From NCBI RefSeq assembly GCF_017313085.1, contig NZ_JAFLNF010000009.1, positions 150,837 to 214,836 of the forward strand: DNA of 64,000 bases, read 5' to 3'. Below, piece after piece: positions 18,677 to 27,530 of this stretch (the first letter of the stretch is position 1; the number at the start of each line of letters is the position of its first letter). Below the pieces are notes generated by a model that saw nothing but the letters and a program-made list of their open reading frames with translations, was not told where the DNA came from and did no database searches. The position numbers and the translations under genes are program-made. Source of the stretch: Roseibium limicola. Lineage in GTDB: Bacteria; Pseudomonadota; Alphaproteobacteria; Rhizobiales; Stappiaceae.

Positions 18677-19630
18677 TTGACATCGCATGGATATGACAGC
18701 GGACGCCTGAACCTGCCTTTCGTCGGCATCTGCACCTTTGGCAAGTTTCCCTATCAACCCGACTGGAATGCGATTGACGCCGATGTGGCGGTGCTCGGCG
18801 CGCCGTTCGATTTCGGCACCCAGTGGCGCTCCGGCGCCCGCATGGGTCCACGCGCCATCCGCGAGGCGTCGACGCTGTTTTCCTTCGGGCACGGCGGTGC
18901 CTACGATTTTGAGGACGACATCACCTATCTGCCGGCGGATACCACCCGCATCATCGACATTGGCGATGCGGACATCATCCATACCGACACCATCGGCAGC
19001 CATGCGCGCATTGAGGAAGGGGTTCGCAAGATTCTCAAGGCCGGAGCGTTGCCTGTGGTGCTGGGCGGCGATCATTCGGTCAATATTCCCTGCATCAACG
19101 CCTTTGATGATCAGGAGCCGATCCATCTGGTGCAGATCGATGCGCATCTGGATTTCGTCGACGAGCGCCACGGCGTGCGCTACGGCCATGGCAATTCGAT
19201 GCGCCGCGCGGCGGAAAAGCCCTATGTCACCGGCCTCAGCCAGATCGGCATCCGCAATGTCTCGTCAACGGCACGCGATGGCTATGAAGACGCCCGCCGC
19301 ATGGGCTCGGACATTCAGTCCGTACGGCATTTTCGCAAGCTCGGCGTGGAGGGCATGCTGGAGCGGGTGCCGGCAGGCAAACGCTACTATCTGACCCTGG
19401 ATATCGACGCCTTCGACCCGTCCATCGCGCCGGGCACGGGAACGCCCAGCCACGGCGGCTTCATGTATTATGAGGTTCTGGAATTCATCGATGGATTGGC
19501 CCAGCGCGGCCAGATCGTCGGTCTCGATCTTGTCGAGGTTGCGCCCGACTATGACCCGACCGGCTCGACCAGCACCCTGGCAGCGCAGATCCTGATGAAC
19601 ACCATCGGTCGTATTCTGCATTACCGCTAG
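18677..19630 (+). CDS. speB: Ureohydrolase (agmatinase / SpeB family)
   Basis: The protein has 317 aa. The binuclear Mn ligands are present in GGDHSVN, DAHLDF and DIDAFDPS. The family hydrolyses guanidino compounds to urea plus an amine (agmatine to putrescine in SpeB). The GHGNSMRR segment follows the metal loop. The exact substrate, agmatine or another guanidino acid, cannot be fixed from sequence alone. TTG 18677 is taken as start because GGAG at 18664-18667 gives a 9-nt spacing, and the only nearby ATG runs straight into a stop. Confidence 0.85.
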   Translation: MTSHGYDSGRLNLPFVGICTFGKFPYQPDWNAIDADVAVLGAPFDFGTQWRSGARMGPRAIREASTLFSFGHGGAYDFEDDITYLPADTTRIIDIGDADIIHTDTIGSHARIEEGVRKILKAGALPVVLGGDHSVNIPCINAFDDQEPIHLVQIDAHLDFVDERHGVRYGHGNSMRRAAEKPYVTGLSQIGIRNVSSTARDGYEDARRMGSDIQSVRHFRKLGVEGMLERVPAGKRYYLTLDIDAFDPSIAPGTGTPSHGGFMYYEVLEFIDGLAQRGQIVGLDLVEVAPDYDPTGSTSTLAAQILMNTIGRILHYR

Positions 19631-19654
19631 GCCGTAGGCCTCAGCTCTCCAACT

Positions 19655-19741
19655 GCTGTCCCGGCCTTGAGCCGGGACCTCTATGCACCCACTCGTGTTG
19701 AATGACGTGAAAAAAGGTCCCGGATCGGGGTCCGGGACAGC
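19655..19741. repeat. Composite palindromic intergenic repeat
   Basis: An outer inverted repeat, GCTGTCCCGG (19655-19664) and CCGGGACAGC (19732-19741), encloses two smaller perfect hairpins: TCCCGGC-cttga-GCCGGGA (19659-19677) and GTCCCGGA-N6-TCCGGGAC (19717-19738). It sits between convergent genes. It resembles the interspersed palindromic elements common in rhizobial-type genomes and may also end transcription from both sides. Confidence 0.75.
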
Positions 19742-19763
19742 ATGGTTTTGGGGTCCTCTGCGA

Positions 19764-20510
19764 TCAGTCTGCGGCTTCGGCTTCGCGCACGGCCAGTTCG
19801 ATTTCCTCAACCAGACCGGTGTCGAGCTCAAGTCGGGCGGCCAGCATCTGCAGGTAGGCGCGTTCAGCGGCGTGGTCGGGTTCGATCGCCAGACGTGAGA
19901 CGGCATAGATTTCGGCGGCGGTTTCCGGCGTTTTGGCCGAAGCGACCACCTTGTCGAGATCCAGCGGCGCGCGCAGCTCGTCCATCAGGAAGGCCTTGGC
20001 TTCAGTGTCGAGACCGGCTTCATCCATCTTGCCGAAGATCTTGTCCTGTTCCTCGGCGTCGATGTGACCGTCGACCTTGGCGGCTGAGATCATCGCCACC
20101 AGCAGCGCAACAGCAACCTGGTTTTCGCCGCCGGGCTGGGAGGCGGGGTCAAAGGCGTTGCCCTTGGGGGGCGCAGCCGGAATGGCGTCCGTCTGCGGGC
20201 GGGGCTCGCCCTGCTTGTTGGCGCTGTAATTCTGATAGGCCTTGTAGGCGAGGCTGGCAGCCAGGGCGAGGCCACCGTATTGGACCGCTTTCGAGCCAAT
20301 CTTGCGACCGCTCTTGCTGCCGAGCATCATCCCGGCCAGACCGCCCAACGCAAGGCCCTGCCCCTGGGAGCCAAGAAATTGCTTGCCCAGGGAAAGGAGG
20401 TCATTCGGCGAGCTGTTGCCGCTGGCGGAACCGCCGCGTGCTTGCCCTGCAGACGTGCCCCCTTGGGAAGCGCCCAGAAACTGGTCCAGAAGAGATTTTG
20501 CGTCGAACAT
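19764..20510 (-). CDS. DUF533 / TerB-like protein
   Basis: The protein has 248 aa. A Gly/Ser/Gln-rich N-terminus (about 15-60) and two short hydrophobic Gly-rich segments (GLALGGLAGMMLGSKSGRK, and YGGLALAASLAYKAYQNY) precede a C-terminal all-helical TerB-like domain (about 125-248) with AMISAAKVDGHIDAEEQDKI. It resembles E. coli YebE and is probably associated with the inner membrane. The role is unknown. The acidic DGHIDAEE loop could bind a metal, as in TerB. Confidence 0.85.
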   Translation of the reverse strand: MFDAKSLLDQFLGASQGGTSAGQARGGSASGNSSPNDLLSLGKQFLGSQGQGLALGGLAGMMLGSKSGRKIGSKAVQYGGLALAASLAYKAYQNYSANKQGEPRPQTDAIPAAPPKGNAFDPASQPGGENQVAVALLVAMISAAKVDGHIDAEEQDKIFGKMDEAGLDTEAKAFLMDELRAPLDLDKVVASAKTPETAAEIYAVSRLAIEPDHAAERAYLQMLAARLELDTGLVEEIELAVREAEAAD

Positions 20511-20725
20511 GAAAGCTCCCTTGATCGTCAGGCCGTGATGGCGTGTCCATGCCGGGAGAAATGGGGCCGCGCGCGACGTCCCGCAAGGGTTTCCGACACT
20601 TGGTTACAATTGCAAGCGCTGCGCATGCAGGCGTTCAGCTTGCCTGCGACCATGCCGGAGCTTGAGCCCTTTCCGCAAGGGAAAAGGGCTCATCCGGTCT
20701 GTGATCTGAGGGGAGACGTGGAGCT

Positions 20726-21670
20726 TCAGCCTTTGACCTTGGCTTCCAGAACATCCCAGACGTGGGCGGCTACATCCGGCCCGCCGAGTTTTGCCACGGC
20801 GCGAATGCCGGTCGGAGCGGTGACGTTGATTTCCGTCAGCTTGCCGTCGATGACGTCGATGCCGACGAGGATCAGGCCTTTTTCCTTCAGGGACGGGCCG
20901 AGGCGGGCACAGATCTCGCGTTCTTTTTCCGTCAGCTCGCTTTCGCGCGCCGCACCGCCACGCACCATGTTGGAGCGCAGGTCGCCTTCCGCCGGGACCC
21001 GGTTCACCGCGCCGGCAAACTCGCCGTCGACCAGCAGGATCCGTTTGTCCCCATGCTTTACATTCGGCAGGAACTGCTGGATCACCCAGGGTTCGCGGAA
21101 GGTGGCGGCAAAGAAGTCGTAGAGCGAGCCGTAGTTCAGATCGTCCTGGGTGATGCGGAAGACCGCCGCGCCACCATGACCGAACAGCGGCTTCATGACG
21201 ATGTCGCCATATTGCTTGCGGAACAGGTCGATCTCGTCCCGGTCGCGGGTCACCAGCGTCGGCGGCATCAGATCGGAAAACTCGGTGACGAACAGCTTTT
21301 CCGGGGCGTTGCGCACTTCGCGCGGATCATTCACCACCAGCGTGTTCGGGTGAACCTTCTCCAGCATGTGGGTGGCGGCGATATAGGCCAGATCGAACGG
21401 CGGATCCTGGCGCATCAGCACCACATCGATGTCGGCCATGTTGATGCGCTGCTTTTCGCCCAGGGTGAAGTGATTGCCTTTTTCGTCGCGCACCTCCACC
21501 GGTTCCAGCCCGCCGAACACCTCTTCGCCCCACATCGCCAGCCGGTCCGGCGTGTAGTGAAAAAGCTCGTGACCGCGGGCCTGAGCTTCCAGCATCATCG
21601 CAAACGCGCTGTCACCGGCAATGTTTATGGAGGAAATGTGGTCCATCTGGACCGCCACCTTGAGGGGCAT
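20726..21670 (-). CDS. gshB: Glutathione synthetase
   Basis: The protein has 314 aa, the prokaryotic GshB length. The N-terminal domain ([20 protein letters not shown]) is followed by an ATP-grasp domain with [18 protein letters not shown], the Gly-rich ATP loop, and [12 protein letters not shown], which supplies metal ligands. It joins gamma-glutamylcysteine and glycine using ATP. gshB, yraN and rsmI lie together on the minus strand, as in many alphaproteobacteria. Confidence 0.96.
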   Translation of the reverse strand: MPLKVAVQMDHISSINIAGDSAFAMMLEAQARGHELFHYTPDRLAMWGEEVFGGLEPVEVRDEKGNHFTLGEKQRINMADIDVVLMRQDPPFDLAYIAATHMLEKVHPNTLVVNDPREVRNAPEKLFVTEFSDLMPPTLVTRDRDEIDLFRKQYGDIVMKPLFGHGGAAVFRITQDDLNYGSLYDFFAATFREPWVIQQFLPNVKHGDKRILLVDGEFAGAVNRVPAEGDLRSNMVRGGAARESELTEKEREICARLGPSLKEKGLILVGIDVIDGKLTEINVTAPTGIRAVAKLGGPDVAAHVWDVLEAKVKG

Positions 21671-21797
21671 GGAGTGTCTCCCGGCAGGGGCGCATCAGTC
21701 TCGACACGCCAGGGGCTTTAAAGGAATGGTTGGTCCAGATATGCGTTTGGCAACCGGGTTTGTCCAGTGGCGCTTGGGGCTTTGATGGTGGGATGGC

Positions 21798-22208
21798 CTA
21801 GTCCCGCGCCTGAAACGCATTGACAATGTGCTCCGGCCAGCGCCAGGGGCGGACGATCATCACGTCGAAGCGCAGGGTGTAGAACACCGCCTTGGGATGT
21901 CCGGCGATGAAGATCCGGGCGGCTTTGACGATGCGGCGCTGGGCGGCGGGCGTCACCGCCTCAAGCGCGCTTTCTCGGGTGCGCCGGGCCTTTACCTCAA
22001 TGAAGGCGACGGTCTTGCCACGCTTGGCAATCAGGTCGATCTCGCCGGACCCGGTCTTGAAGCGCCGTTTGAGAATGCGCCAGCCGGTCAGCCGCAGAGC
22101 AAGCGCTGCGCGGTTTTCTGCCGACAGGCCAAGCTTGTAAGCTTTGCGGCGATGATCAGACCCTGACCCTGACCCTGACCCTGACCCTGACCCTGATCCC
22201 GCCGCCAT
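21798..22208 (-). CDS. yraN: YraN family (UPF0102) endonuclease-fold protein with Gly-Ser N-terminal repeat
   Basis: The protein has 136 aa. The UPF0102 domain covers about 22-130, with GLSAENRAALAL, the nuclease-like GSGEIDLIAKRGKTVAFIEVKAR (E-x-D then ExK) and a C-terminal FDVMIVRP strand. The family has a Holliday-junction-resolvase-like fold with no firmly assigned role. Residues 5-17 are an uninterrupted Gly-Ser run coded by a tandem hexanucleotide. Typical homologues start just before RRKAY, so the run is an extension. It begins 4 bp after the rsmI stop, so the two genes are probably co-translated. Confidence 0.9.
   Translation of the reverse strand: MAAGSGSGSGSGSGSGSDHRRKAYKLGLSAENRAALALRLTGWRILKRRFKTGSGEIDLIAKRGKTVAFIEVKARRTRESALEAVTPAAQRRIVKAARIFIAGHPKAVFYTLRFDVMIVRPWRWPEHIVNAFQARD
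22159..22194 (-). repeat. Hexanucleotide microsatellite inside yraN
   Basis: There are six perfect tandem copies of GACCCT on the plus strand (GGGTCA-type on the coding strand), followed by a degenerate copy, GATCCC. Because the unit is 6 bp, copy-number change would lengthen or shorten the Gly-Ser run by two residues per unit without breaking the frame. Confidence 0.95.
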
Positions 22209-22212
22209 GGGG

Positions 22213-23121
22213 TCAGTCCTCGTCGCCGGATTTCAGCATCAGCGCCCGCTTGTAGATCTCGTTGCGGTCGCCACCGGTCTGCTTCGCCACGGATTTGGCG
22301 GCAGCGCTCACCGGCATGTCGACCAGGGCTTCCCGCAGCAGGCTGTCGATATCGTCCTGACTGGCGGCAGGCTTTTCGCCCGGAGGACCGACCAGAATGA
22401 CGATCTCGCCTTTCGGTGCATCGCCGGAAAACAGCTCGGCCAGGTCGCCTAATGTACCGCGCTCAAAGGTTTCGAAGCGTTTTGTCAGTTCGCGGGCGAC
22501 GGCCGCCTCCCGGTCCGCCCCCAGTTCTTCGACCATGACAGCCAGCGTTGCGCCCAGACGGCGCGGGCTCTCGTAGAACACCAGCGTGCCTTGCGTTTCG
22601 ACAAGGCTTTTCAGGCGTGTGCGTTTCTGACCGTCCTTCTGCGCCAGAAAGCCGGCGAATACGATGGTGTCGCTGGGCAGGCCCGCCCCGACCAGACCGG
22701 CCAGCAGGGCAGACGCGCCGGGGATCGGGATGACCTTGTGACCTTCCGCCACCACATCCCGCACCAGTCGGTATCCGGGATCGGAAATCAGCGGCGTGCC
22801 TGCATCGCTGACAAGTGCGATGGAACCACCGTCTTCCAGCACGGACAGCAGTTTGGGGCGCTGCTTGTCGGCGTTGTGTTCGTGATACGGTAGAAGCTTT
22901 GCCTTCAACCCGTAGCGCTGGGTCAGAATGCCGGTCACCCGCGTGTCTTCGCAGGCGATCACATCGGCGCAAGCCAGGGTTTCCAGTGCCCGCACCGTGA
23001 TGTCGCGCAGGTTTCCGATGGGTGTGGAGACGATGTAAAGCGCCGGGTCGAGCGGCGGTGCCTGGATCGCGTGTTCGCCGATAAAGTAGCGACGTGCGGA
23101 GGAAACGGGGTCTGCGGTCAT
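22213..23121 (-). CDS. rsmI: 16S rRNA 2'-O-ribose C1402 methyltransferase
   Basis: The protein has 302 aa from ATG 23121. The tetrapyrrole-methylase-type SAM domain shows LYIVSTPIGNLRDIT, ACEDTRVTG, LVSDAGTPLISDPGYRLV and IPGASALLAGL, the standard RsmI blocks. It methylates the 2'-OH of C1402 in the decoding centre. The frame is open up to 23238, but the extra 39 residues are low-complexity and not family-like, so the internal Met (MTADPVSS) preceded by GGGA is preferred. It is divergent from the lipoprotein gene that follows. Confidence 0.95.
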   Translation of the reverse strand: MTADPVSSARRYFIGEHAIQAPPLDPALYIVSTPIGNLRDITVRALETLACADVIACEDTRVTGILTQRYGLKAKLLPYHEHNADKQRPKLLSVLEDGGSIALVSDAGTPLISDPGYRLVRDVVAEGHKVIPIPGASALLAGLVGAGLPSDTIVFAGFLAQKDGQKRTRLKSLVETQGTLVFYESPRRLGATLAVMVEELGADREAAVARELTKRFETFERGTLGDLAELFSGDAPKGEIVILVGPPGEKPAASQDDIDSLLREALVDMPVSAAAKSVAKQTGGDRNEIYKRALMLKSGDED

Positions 23122-23397
23122 CTCTGGTCCCGGTGCCTGGGCACCTTTTTGGCGGGTCACTTTTGCTTCAGTCTCCCGCGCTACTGTGCTGGAGGGCTCC
23201 TGTCCAGCTCCAATCGTGGCGGCTCGGACCGGCGGCAAAATCCACGGGTTGAAACCGTCTGATAGGCGTTGCAGGCGGAAACAGCGGAAATTTCGTAAAA
23301 AATCCCTGTACCTGCTGCCTCCAAAGGCACGCTCAAACTGGACAGAGCGTCCGTGAATTCGTTAAGTATTTCAAATGGTGATCGAGGAGGCAACGTC

Positions 23398-24618
23398 GTG
23401 ATCAAGTTTAACGGACTGCGCGCGGCGCAGAAGCTGACGTCGGCCTGGCGTGCGGCGACTGTCGGAGTGAGTGCGCTGGCCCTGGCCAGCTGCGTCGGCT
23501 CGACGCTCGGATCCTTTCCGGATAACCAGATACAGGCCCCGACGCAGACGACGGTGAGCGGCGAAACGCTGGGCACCGGCTCGGTGCGGGTCGGGCTGCT
23601 TCTGCCGATGAGCGGCGCAGGGAGCGCCAATTCCATTGCCCAGGTTTTCCGCAACTCCGCAGAGCTGGCCCTGAACAATTTCCCCAATGCGGATGTACAA
23701 CTGCTGGTCAAGGACACCGGCGGCACATCAGAGGGCGGACGGGCAGCGGCCCAGGCTGCGATCAACGAAGGCGCGGAGCTGATCCTCGGGCCGGTGTTTG
23801 CGCCCGCAGTTGCCGGTGCCGCAGCGACCGCACGCGCCTCCGGCGTTCCGGTTGTCGCCTTTTCCACCGACACCTCTGTGGCTGCACGCGGCGTCTATCT
23901 TCTCAGCTTCCTGCCGCAAAGCGATGTGCAACGGGTGATTGCCCATGCGTCGTCCAAGGGCAAGCGCTCCTATGCGGCGCTGTTGCCGGATGATTCCTAC
24001 GGTGCTGTGGTCGAGGCGGCGTTTCGCCAGGAAGTCGGGCGGACCGGCGGCCGCATCGTGTCCATTCAGCGCTACTCGCTCAGCGGCAACAACACGGCGG
24101 ATCTGACCGCCAAGACCCAGGCTCTTGTCAGCTCGCTGCCGCAGGTGGATGCGCTGTTCGTGCCGGCGGGAGGTGGTGTGCCGCCGCTGGTGATGCAGAC
24201 GCTGATGCAGCAGCGCGCCCAGCTGGGCAATGTCACCATGCTCGGCAGCGGCCAATGGGACACCCAGCAAACCAAGTCCAGCCCGGTGCTGGCGGGTGCC
24301 TGGTATCCCGGCCCTGCCGATACGGGCTATCAGGCTTTTGCCGGTCGCTACTCCCAGGCTTACGGCACTCAGCCACCGCGCAATGCAACGCTGGCCTATG
24401 ACGGTGTGACCCTGGCCGCCGGTCTGGTGCGCTCTGCCGGGCCTCAGCGCTTCGCCACAAGCGTGCTGACCAATCGGGATGGCTTCATCGGCATCGACGG
24501 TCTGTTCCGTTTCCTGAGCTCCGGCGAGAACGAACGTGGTCTGGCGATCTATCAGCTCACCGGTTCGGGTGCGCAGGTGGTGTCCCCGGCTCCGCGCGAT
24601 TTCCGCTCTGGAACCTGA
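23398..24618 (+). CDS. LppC/LpoA-like penicillin-binding protein activator lipoprotein
   Basis: The protein has 406 aa from GTG 23398. A strong Shine-Dalgarno sequence (GAGGAGG, 8 nt upstream) decides this start over ATG 23353. A signal peptide ends in a lipobox (SALALASC), giving an outer- or inner-membrane lipoprotein. The rest is a type I periplasmic-binding fold (VRVGLLLPMSGAG, GAELILGPVFAPAV, GVPVVAFSTD). In gammaproteobacteria LpoA uses this fold to stimulate PBP1a. In alphaproteobacteria the partner is less certain. It is divergently paired with rsmI, as in E. coli. Confidence 0.9.
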   Translation: MIKFNGLRAAQKLTSAWRAATVGVSALALASCVGSTLGSFPDNQIQAPTQTTVSGETLGTGSVRVGLLLPMSGAGSANSIAQVFRNSAELALNNFPNADVQLLVKDTGGTSEGGRAAAQAAINEGAELILGPVFAPAVAGAAATARASGVPVVAFSTDTSVAARGVYLLSFLPQSDVQRVIAHASSKGKRSYAALLPDDSYGAVVEAAFRQEVGRTGGRIVSIQRYSLSGNNTADLTAKTQALVSSLPQVDALFVPAGGGVPPLVMQTLMQQRAQLGNVTMLGSGQWDTQQTKSSPVLAGAWYPGPADTGYQAFAGRYSQAYGTQPPRNATLAYDGVTLAAGLVRSAGPQRFATSVLTNRDGFIGIDGLFRFLSSGENERGLAIYQLTGSGAQVVSPAPRDFRSGT

Positions 24619-24679
24619 GCATCAGCTAGCTCAAAGCCAATTGGGTGGCTGATACGCTGTCCGCACTCTGGAGACCTCC

Positions 24680-25903
24680 ATGCTTCGCAATGCGCGTGTG
24701 GTTCTGATCATTTCCGGCGGAATTGCCGCCTACAAGTCGCTTGATCTGATCCGGCGCTTGCGGGAGCGCGGGGCCGTGGTCACGGCAATCATGACGAGCG
24801 GTGCGCAGCAGTTCATCACGCCGCTGGCCGTTGGGGCTCTGACCGGACAGCCGGTCTACACCGAGCTGTTTGACCGGGAGGCCGAGCAGGACGTTGGTCA
24901 CATCCGTCTGGCGCGCGACCACGACATGATCATCGTGGCGCCTGCAACAGCCAACCTGATGGCCAAGATGGCCCACGGCATGGCCGATGATCTGGCCAGC
25001 ACCGTGCTGTTGGCCACCGACAAGCCGGTGCTGTTGGCCCCGGCAATGAACCCGAAGATGTGGAAAAACCCGGCAACCGCCCGCAATGTTGCAACACTCA
25101 AGGCTGACGGTCTCAATTTCATTGGCCCAAACGCCGGCGAGATGGCGGAAAGCGGCGAGGCAGGCGTTGGTCGGATGGCCGAACCGCTTGAGATTGCGCA
25201 AGCCGCCGGCAGTCTGTTGCGCCGGACACGCGGCGCGCAAGGCCCCCTTGCCGGCCGCAAGGTCGTAATCACCGCCGGGCCGACCCATGAGCCGATTGAT
25301 CCGGTGCGCTACATCGCCAACCGCTCGTCCGGCAAGCAGGGCTATGCGCTGGCGGCGGCCGCTGTTGCTGCCGGGGCGCAGGTGACGCTGATCAGCGGCC
25401 CTGTTTCCATTGCCGATCCGGATTGGGTCGATGTGGTCAAGGTGGAAAGCGCCCGCGAGATGCTGGCTGCCGTCGAAGCAGCTCTGCCTGCCGATGTGGC
25501 CATCATGGCGGCGGCCGTGGCCGACTGGCGCATGGCCGAGGAAGGCCGGCAGAAGATCAAGAAGGAAGCTTCCGGTGCGCTGCCGGTGCTGAAATTCGCT
25601 GAAAATCCCGACATTCTGGCAACAATCGGCCATCACGACAGCCTGCGTCCGCAGCTGCTGGTCGGGTTTGCCGCCGAAACCCAGAATCTCGTGACAAATG
25701 CCCAGGGCAAACTGCAGCGCAAGAACGCCGACTGGATCGTTGCCAATGACGTCAGCCCGCAAACCGGCATCATGGGGGGCGACAGCAACACCATTCGCCT
25801 GGTCAGCGCAGATGGGGTTGAGGATTGGCCGCAGCTGTCGAAGGTCGATGTGGCCGAGCGGTTGATTTCCCGGATTGCTGCAACGCTGAACTCTGAAGAC
25901 TGA
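24680..25903 (+). CDS. coaBC: Bifunctional phosphopantothenoylcysteine decarboxylase / phosphopantothenate-cysteine ligase
   Basis: The protein has 407 aa. The N-terminal FMN-dependent CoaC domain (about 1-180) has IVAPATANLMAKMAHG and PAMNPKMWKNPAT, with the catalytic Cys region near TVLLATDKP. The C-terminal CoaB domain has TAGPTHEPIDPVRYIANRSS and the conserved Lys of RKNADWIVANDV. It performs two consecutive steps of coenzyme A synthesis. GGAGA precedes ATG 24680. dut, often its operon partner, lies 1 kb further on beyond an opposed gene. Confidence 0.96.
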   Translation: MLRNARVVLIISGGIAAYKSLDLIRRLRERGAVVTAIMTSGAQQFITPLAVGALTGQPVYTELFDREAEQDVGHIRLARDHDMIIVAPATANLMAKMAHGMADDLASTVLLATDKPVLLAPAMNPKMWKNPATARNVATLKADGLNFIGPNAGEMAESGEAGVGRMAEPLEIAQAAGSLLRRTRGAQGPLAGRKVVITAGPTHEPIDPVRYIANRSSGKQGYALAAAAVAAGAQVTLISGPVSIADPDWVDVVKVESAREMLAAVEAALPADVAIMAAAVADWRMAEEGRQKIKKEASGALPVLKFAENPDILATIGHHDSLRPQLLVGFAAETQNLVTNAQGKLQRKNADWIVANDVSPQTGIMGGDSNTIRLVSADGVEDWPQLSKVDVAERLISRIAATLNSED

Positions 25904-25911
25904 GTTGCGCC

Positions 25912-26727
25912 TTACGCGGCTTCCCGCTCAAACTGCCAATAGGACATGCTGAGCGTGCCGTGGGAATAGCTGCGGTGCAGCAGCTCGGGCGTGGGCGCCT
26001 GTTCTGTCGCATCCGCTGCAGCCCCCATGGCGAAGAACAACGGCAACAGGTGTTCTTCCGTCGGATGCGCCTGACGGAAGTCCGACCGTGACGTCATGTC
26101 GGCAAAACCCGTCACCCGACCATCCGCCAGCTTGCCGTCCAGATAGGCATCAAACCCCGTTGCCCAATCGGGGGCGGGCACGCCTTCCGGCATGATCTGC
26201 CGCAGGTTGTGCACCGTGCCGCCTGAGCCAATCAGGAGAATGCCTTGCTCCTTGAGAGGCGACAGCGCCTGCCCGATAGCAAAAACATCCTCCGGGGTGC
26301 TGTTCAGCGGAAGAGAAACCTGCAAGACGGGAATTTTCAGTTTCGGAAAAACCAGCGACAACGGCACCCAGGCACCGTGATCCAGTCCCCAGCTGTCGTC
26401 GGAAGATGCCGTCAGACCGGCTGTTGCCAGATGCGCCAGGACGGTGCCATGCAGCATGTCATCGGCCTGCGCCGGATAGTCGATCTGAAACAGTTCTCGC
26501 GGAAACCCCCGCCCGAAGTCATGGATGGTCTTCAGCGGCCCGGCAGACGTCACCCGCAGGCCATCGGTTTCCCAATGCGGCGACATGATCACGATGGCTT
26601 TGGCCTCTGGCAGATCCGCCGCCAGTCCTTTCAGAAACCGGTGCGCCGGAATATCGCTCAGCGCCAGCATCGGCGAGCCATGCGCCAGAAACAGGGTCGG
26701 CAGGGCAGGCTGTAAGGCAGCGGTCAT
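25912..26727 (-). CDS. DODA-type extradiol aromatic-ring-opening dioxygenase
   Basis: The protein has 271 aa, class III extradiol (LigB-like, YgiD type). Candidate metal-binding His residues are in LFLAHGSPM, IVIMSPHWET and GSGGTVHNLR, with DHGAWVPL as another conserved block. YgiD-like enzymes open catechols such as L-DOPA using a divalent metal, and the real substrate here is unknown. It is convergent with coaBC (8-bp gap). Confidence 0.9.
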   Translation of the reverse strand: MTAALQPALPTLFLAHGSPMLALSDIPAHRFLKGLAADLPEAKAIVIMSPHWETDGLRVTSAGPLKTIHDFGRGFPRELFQIDYPAQADDMLHGTVLAHLATAGLTASSDDSWGLDHGAWVPLSLVFPKLKIPVLQVSLPLNSTPEDVFAIGQALSPLKEQGILLIGSGGTVHNLRQIMPEGVPAPDWATGFDAYLDGKLADGRVTGFADMTSRSDFRQAHPTEEHLLPLFFAMGAAADATEQAPTPELLHRSYSHGTLSMSYWQFEREAA

Positions 26728-26962
26728 GAATTATGGTCCTTGAAGGTCAAAGGCGGTGTTGCCGCCAGATTGCTGCCAAAGCCGCCCAGACAGAAGCCCA
26801 GAAATCCGCGAATGCCCGTTTCCAAAAACTGAACAATACCGGCCGAAAGAGCCGATTGGTCACGCAATGATCGGGGAAGGCCTGGCCGTAACGGGAGCAT
26901 ACTCTTGACAAATCTGGCTCGAAAATATCTGAAAGACACAAGCGAAGACAAAAGGATTTCCG

Positions 26963-27412
26963 ATGACCGTTCGGCTTGAATTCAAGAAACTTCCTCATGG
27001 TGCGGACCTGCCGTTGCCGGCCTATCAGTCGGATCAGGCCGCTGGTCTGGATCTTCTGGCCGCCGTGGAGGCGGCGATCATCCTGCAGCCGGGCAAGCGA
27101 ACCATCGTGCCGACCGGGCTTGCGATGTCGTTGCCTGCGGGCTTTGAAGGCCAGGTCCGCCCGCGCTCTGGTCTGGCTGCCAAGAACGGTGTCACCGTGC
27201 TCAACACGCCTGGCACAATCGATGCGGATTATCGCGGCGAAGTGAAGGTGATCCTGATCAACCTTGGCGATGAGGCTTTCGTCATCGAACGCGGCAGCCG
27301 CATTGCCCAGATGATCATCGCGCCGGTTCTCCAGGCCAAGATCGAGCTGGTGGAAGAGCTTTCCGTAACCCGGCGCGGTGAGGGTGGTTTCGGCTCAACC
27401 GGAACCGCTTGA
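26963..27412 (+). CDS. dut: dUTP diphosphatase
   Basis: The protein has 149 aa and is a homotrimeric dUTPase with all five motifs visible: AAGLDLLAA (1), [11 protein letters not shown] (2), [11 protein letters not shown] (3), RGSRIAQMI (4) and [11 protein letters not shown] (5). It removes dUTP and provides dUMP for thymidylate. Confidence 0.97.
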   Translation: MTVRLEFKKLPHGADLPLPAYQSDQAAGLDLLAAVEAAIILQPGKRTIVPTGLAMSLPAGFEGQVRPRSGLAAKNGVTVLNTPGTIDADYRGEVKVILINLGDEAFVIERGSRIAQMIIAPVLQAKIELVEELSVTRRGEGGFGSTGTA

Positions 27413-27471
27413 GAGAAGATTATCCCTCGCAATTTTCCACAGGCGTCATACATTCGAGGTCTGAAGGAATT

Positions 27472-27498
27472 CGACAGAGGATCTCAAGGATCCTGTCG
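27472..27498 (+). other. Hairpin in the cysK leader
   Basis: CGACAG-A-GGATC and GGATCCTGTCG form an 11-bp stem with a single bulged A and a short loop, ending about 30 bp before the cysK start. No T run follows, so it is not a terminator. It could be an operator dyad or an mRNA leader structure controlling cysK. Confidence 0.5.
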
Positions 27499-27530
27499 GA
27501 AATACCCGTTGATTTTCTAGGGAGTTTTTC

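Noticed and set aside
22159..22200. Tandem GACCCT units considered as a CRISPR or iteron array
   Set aside because: Units are only 6 bp with no spacers and sit inside a coding frame; it is a microsatellite.
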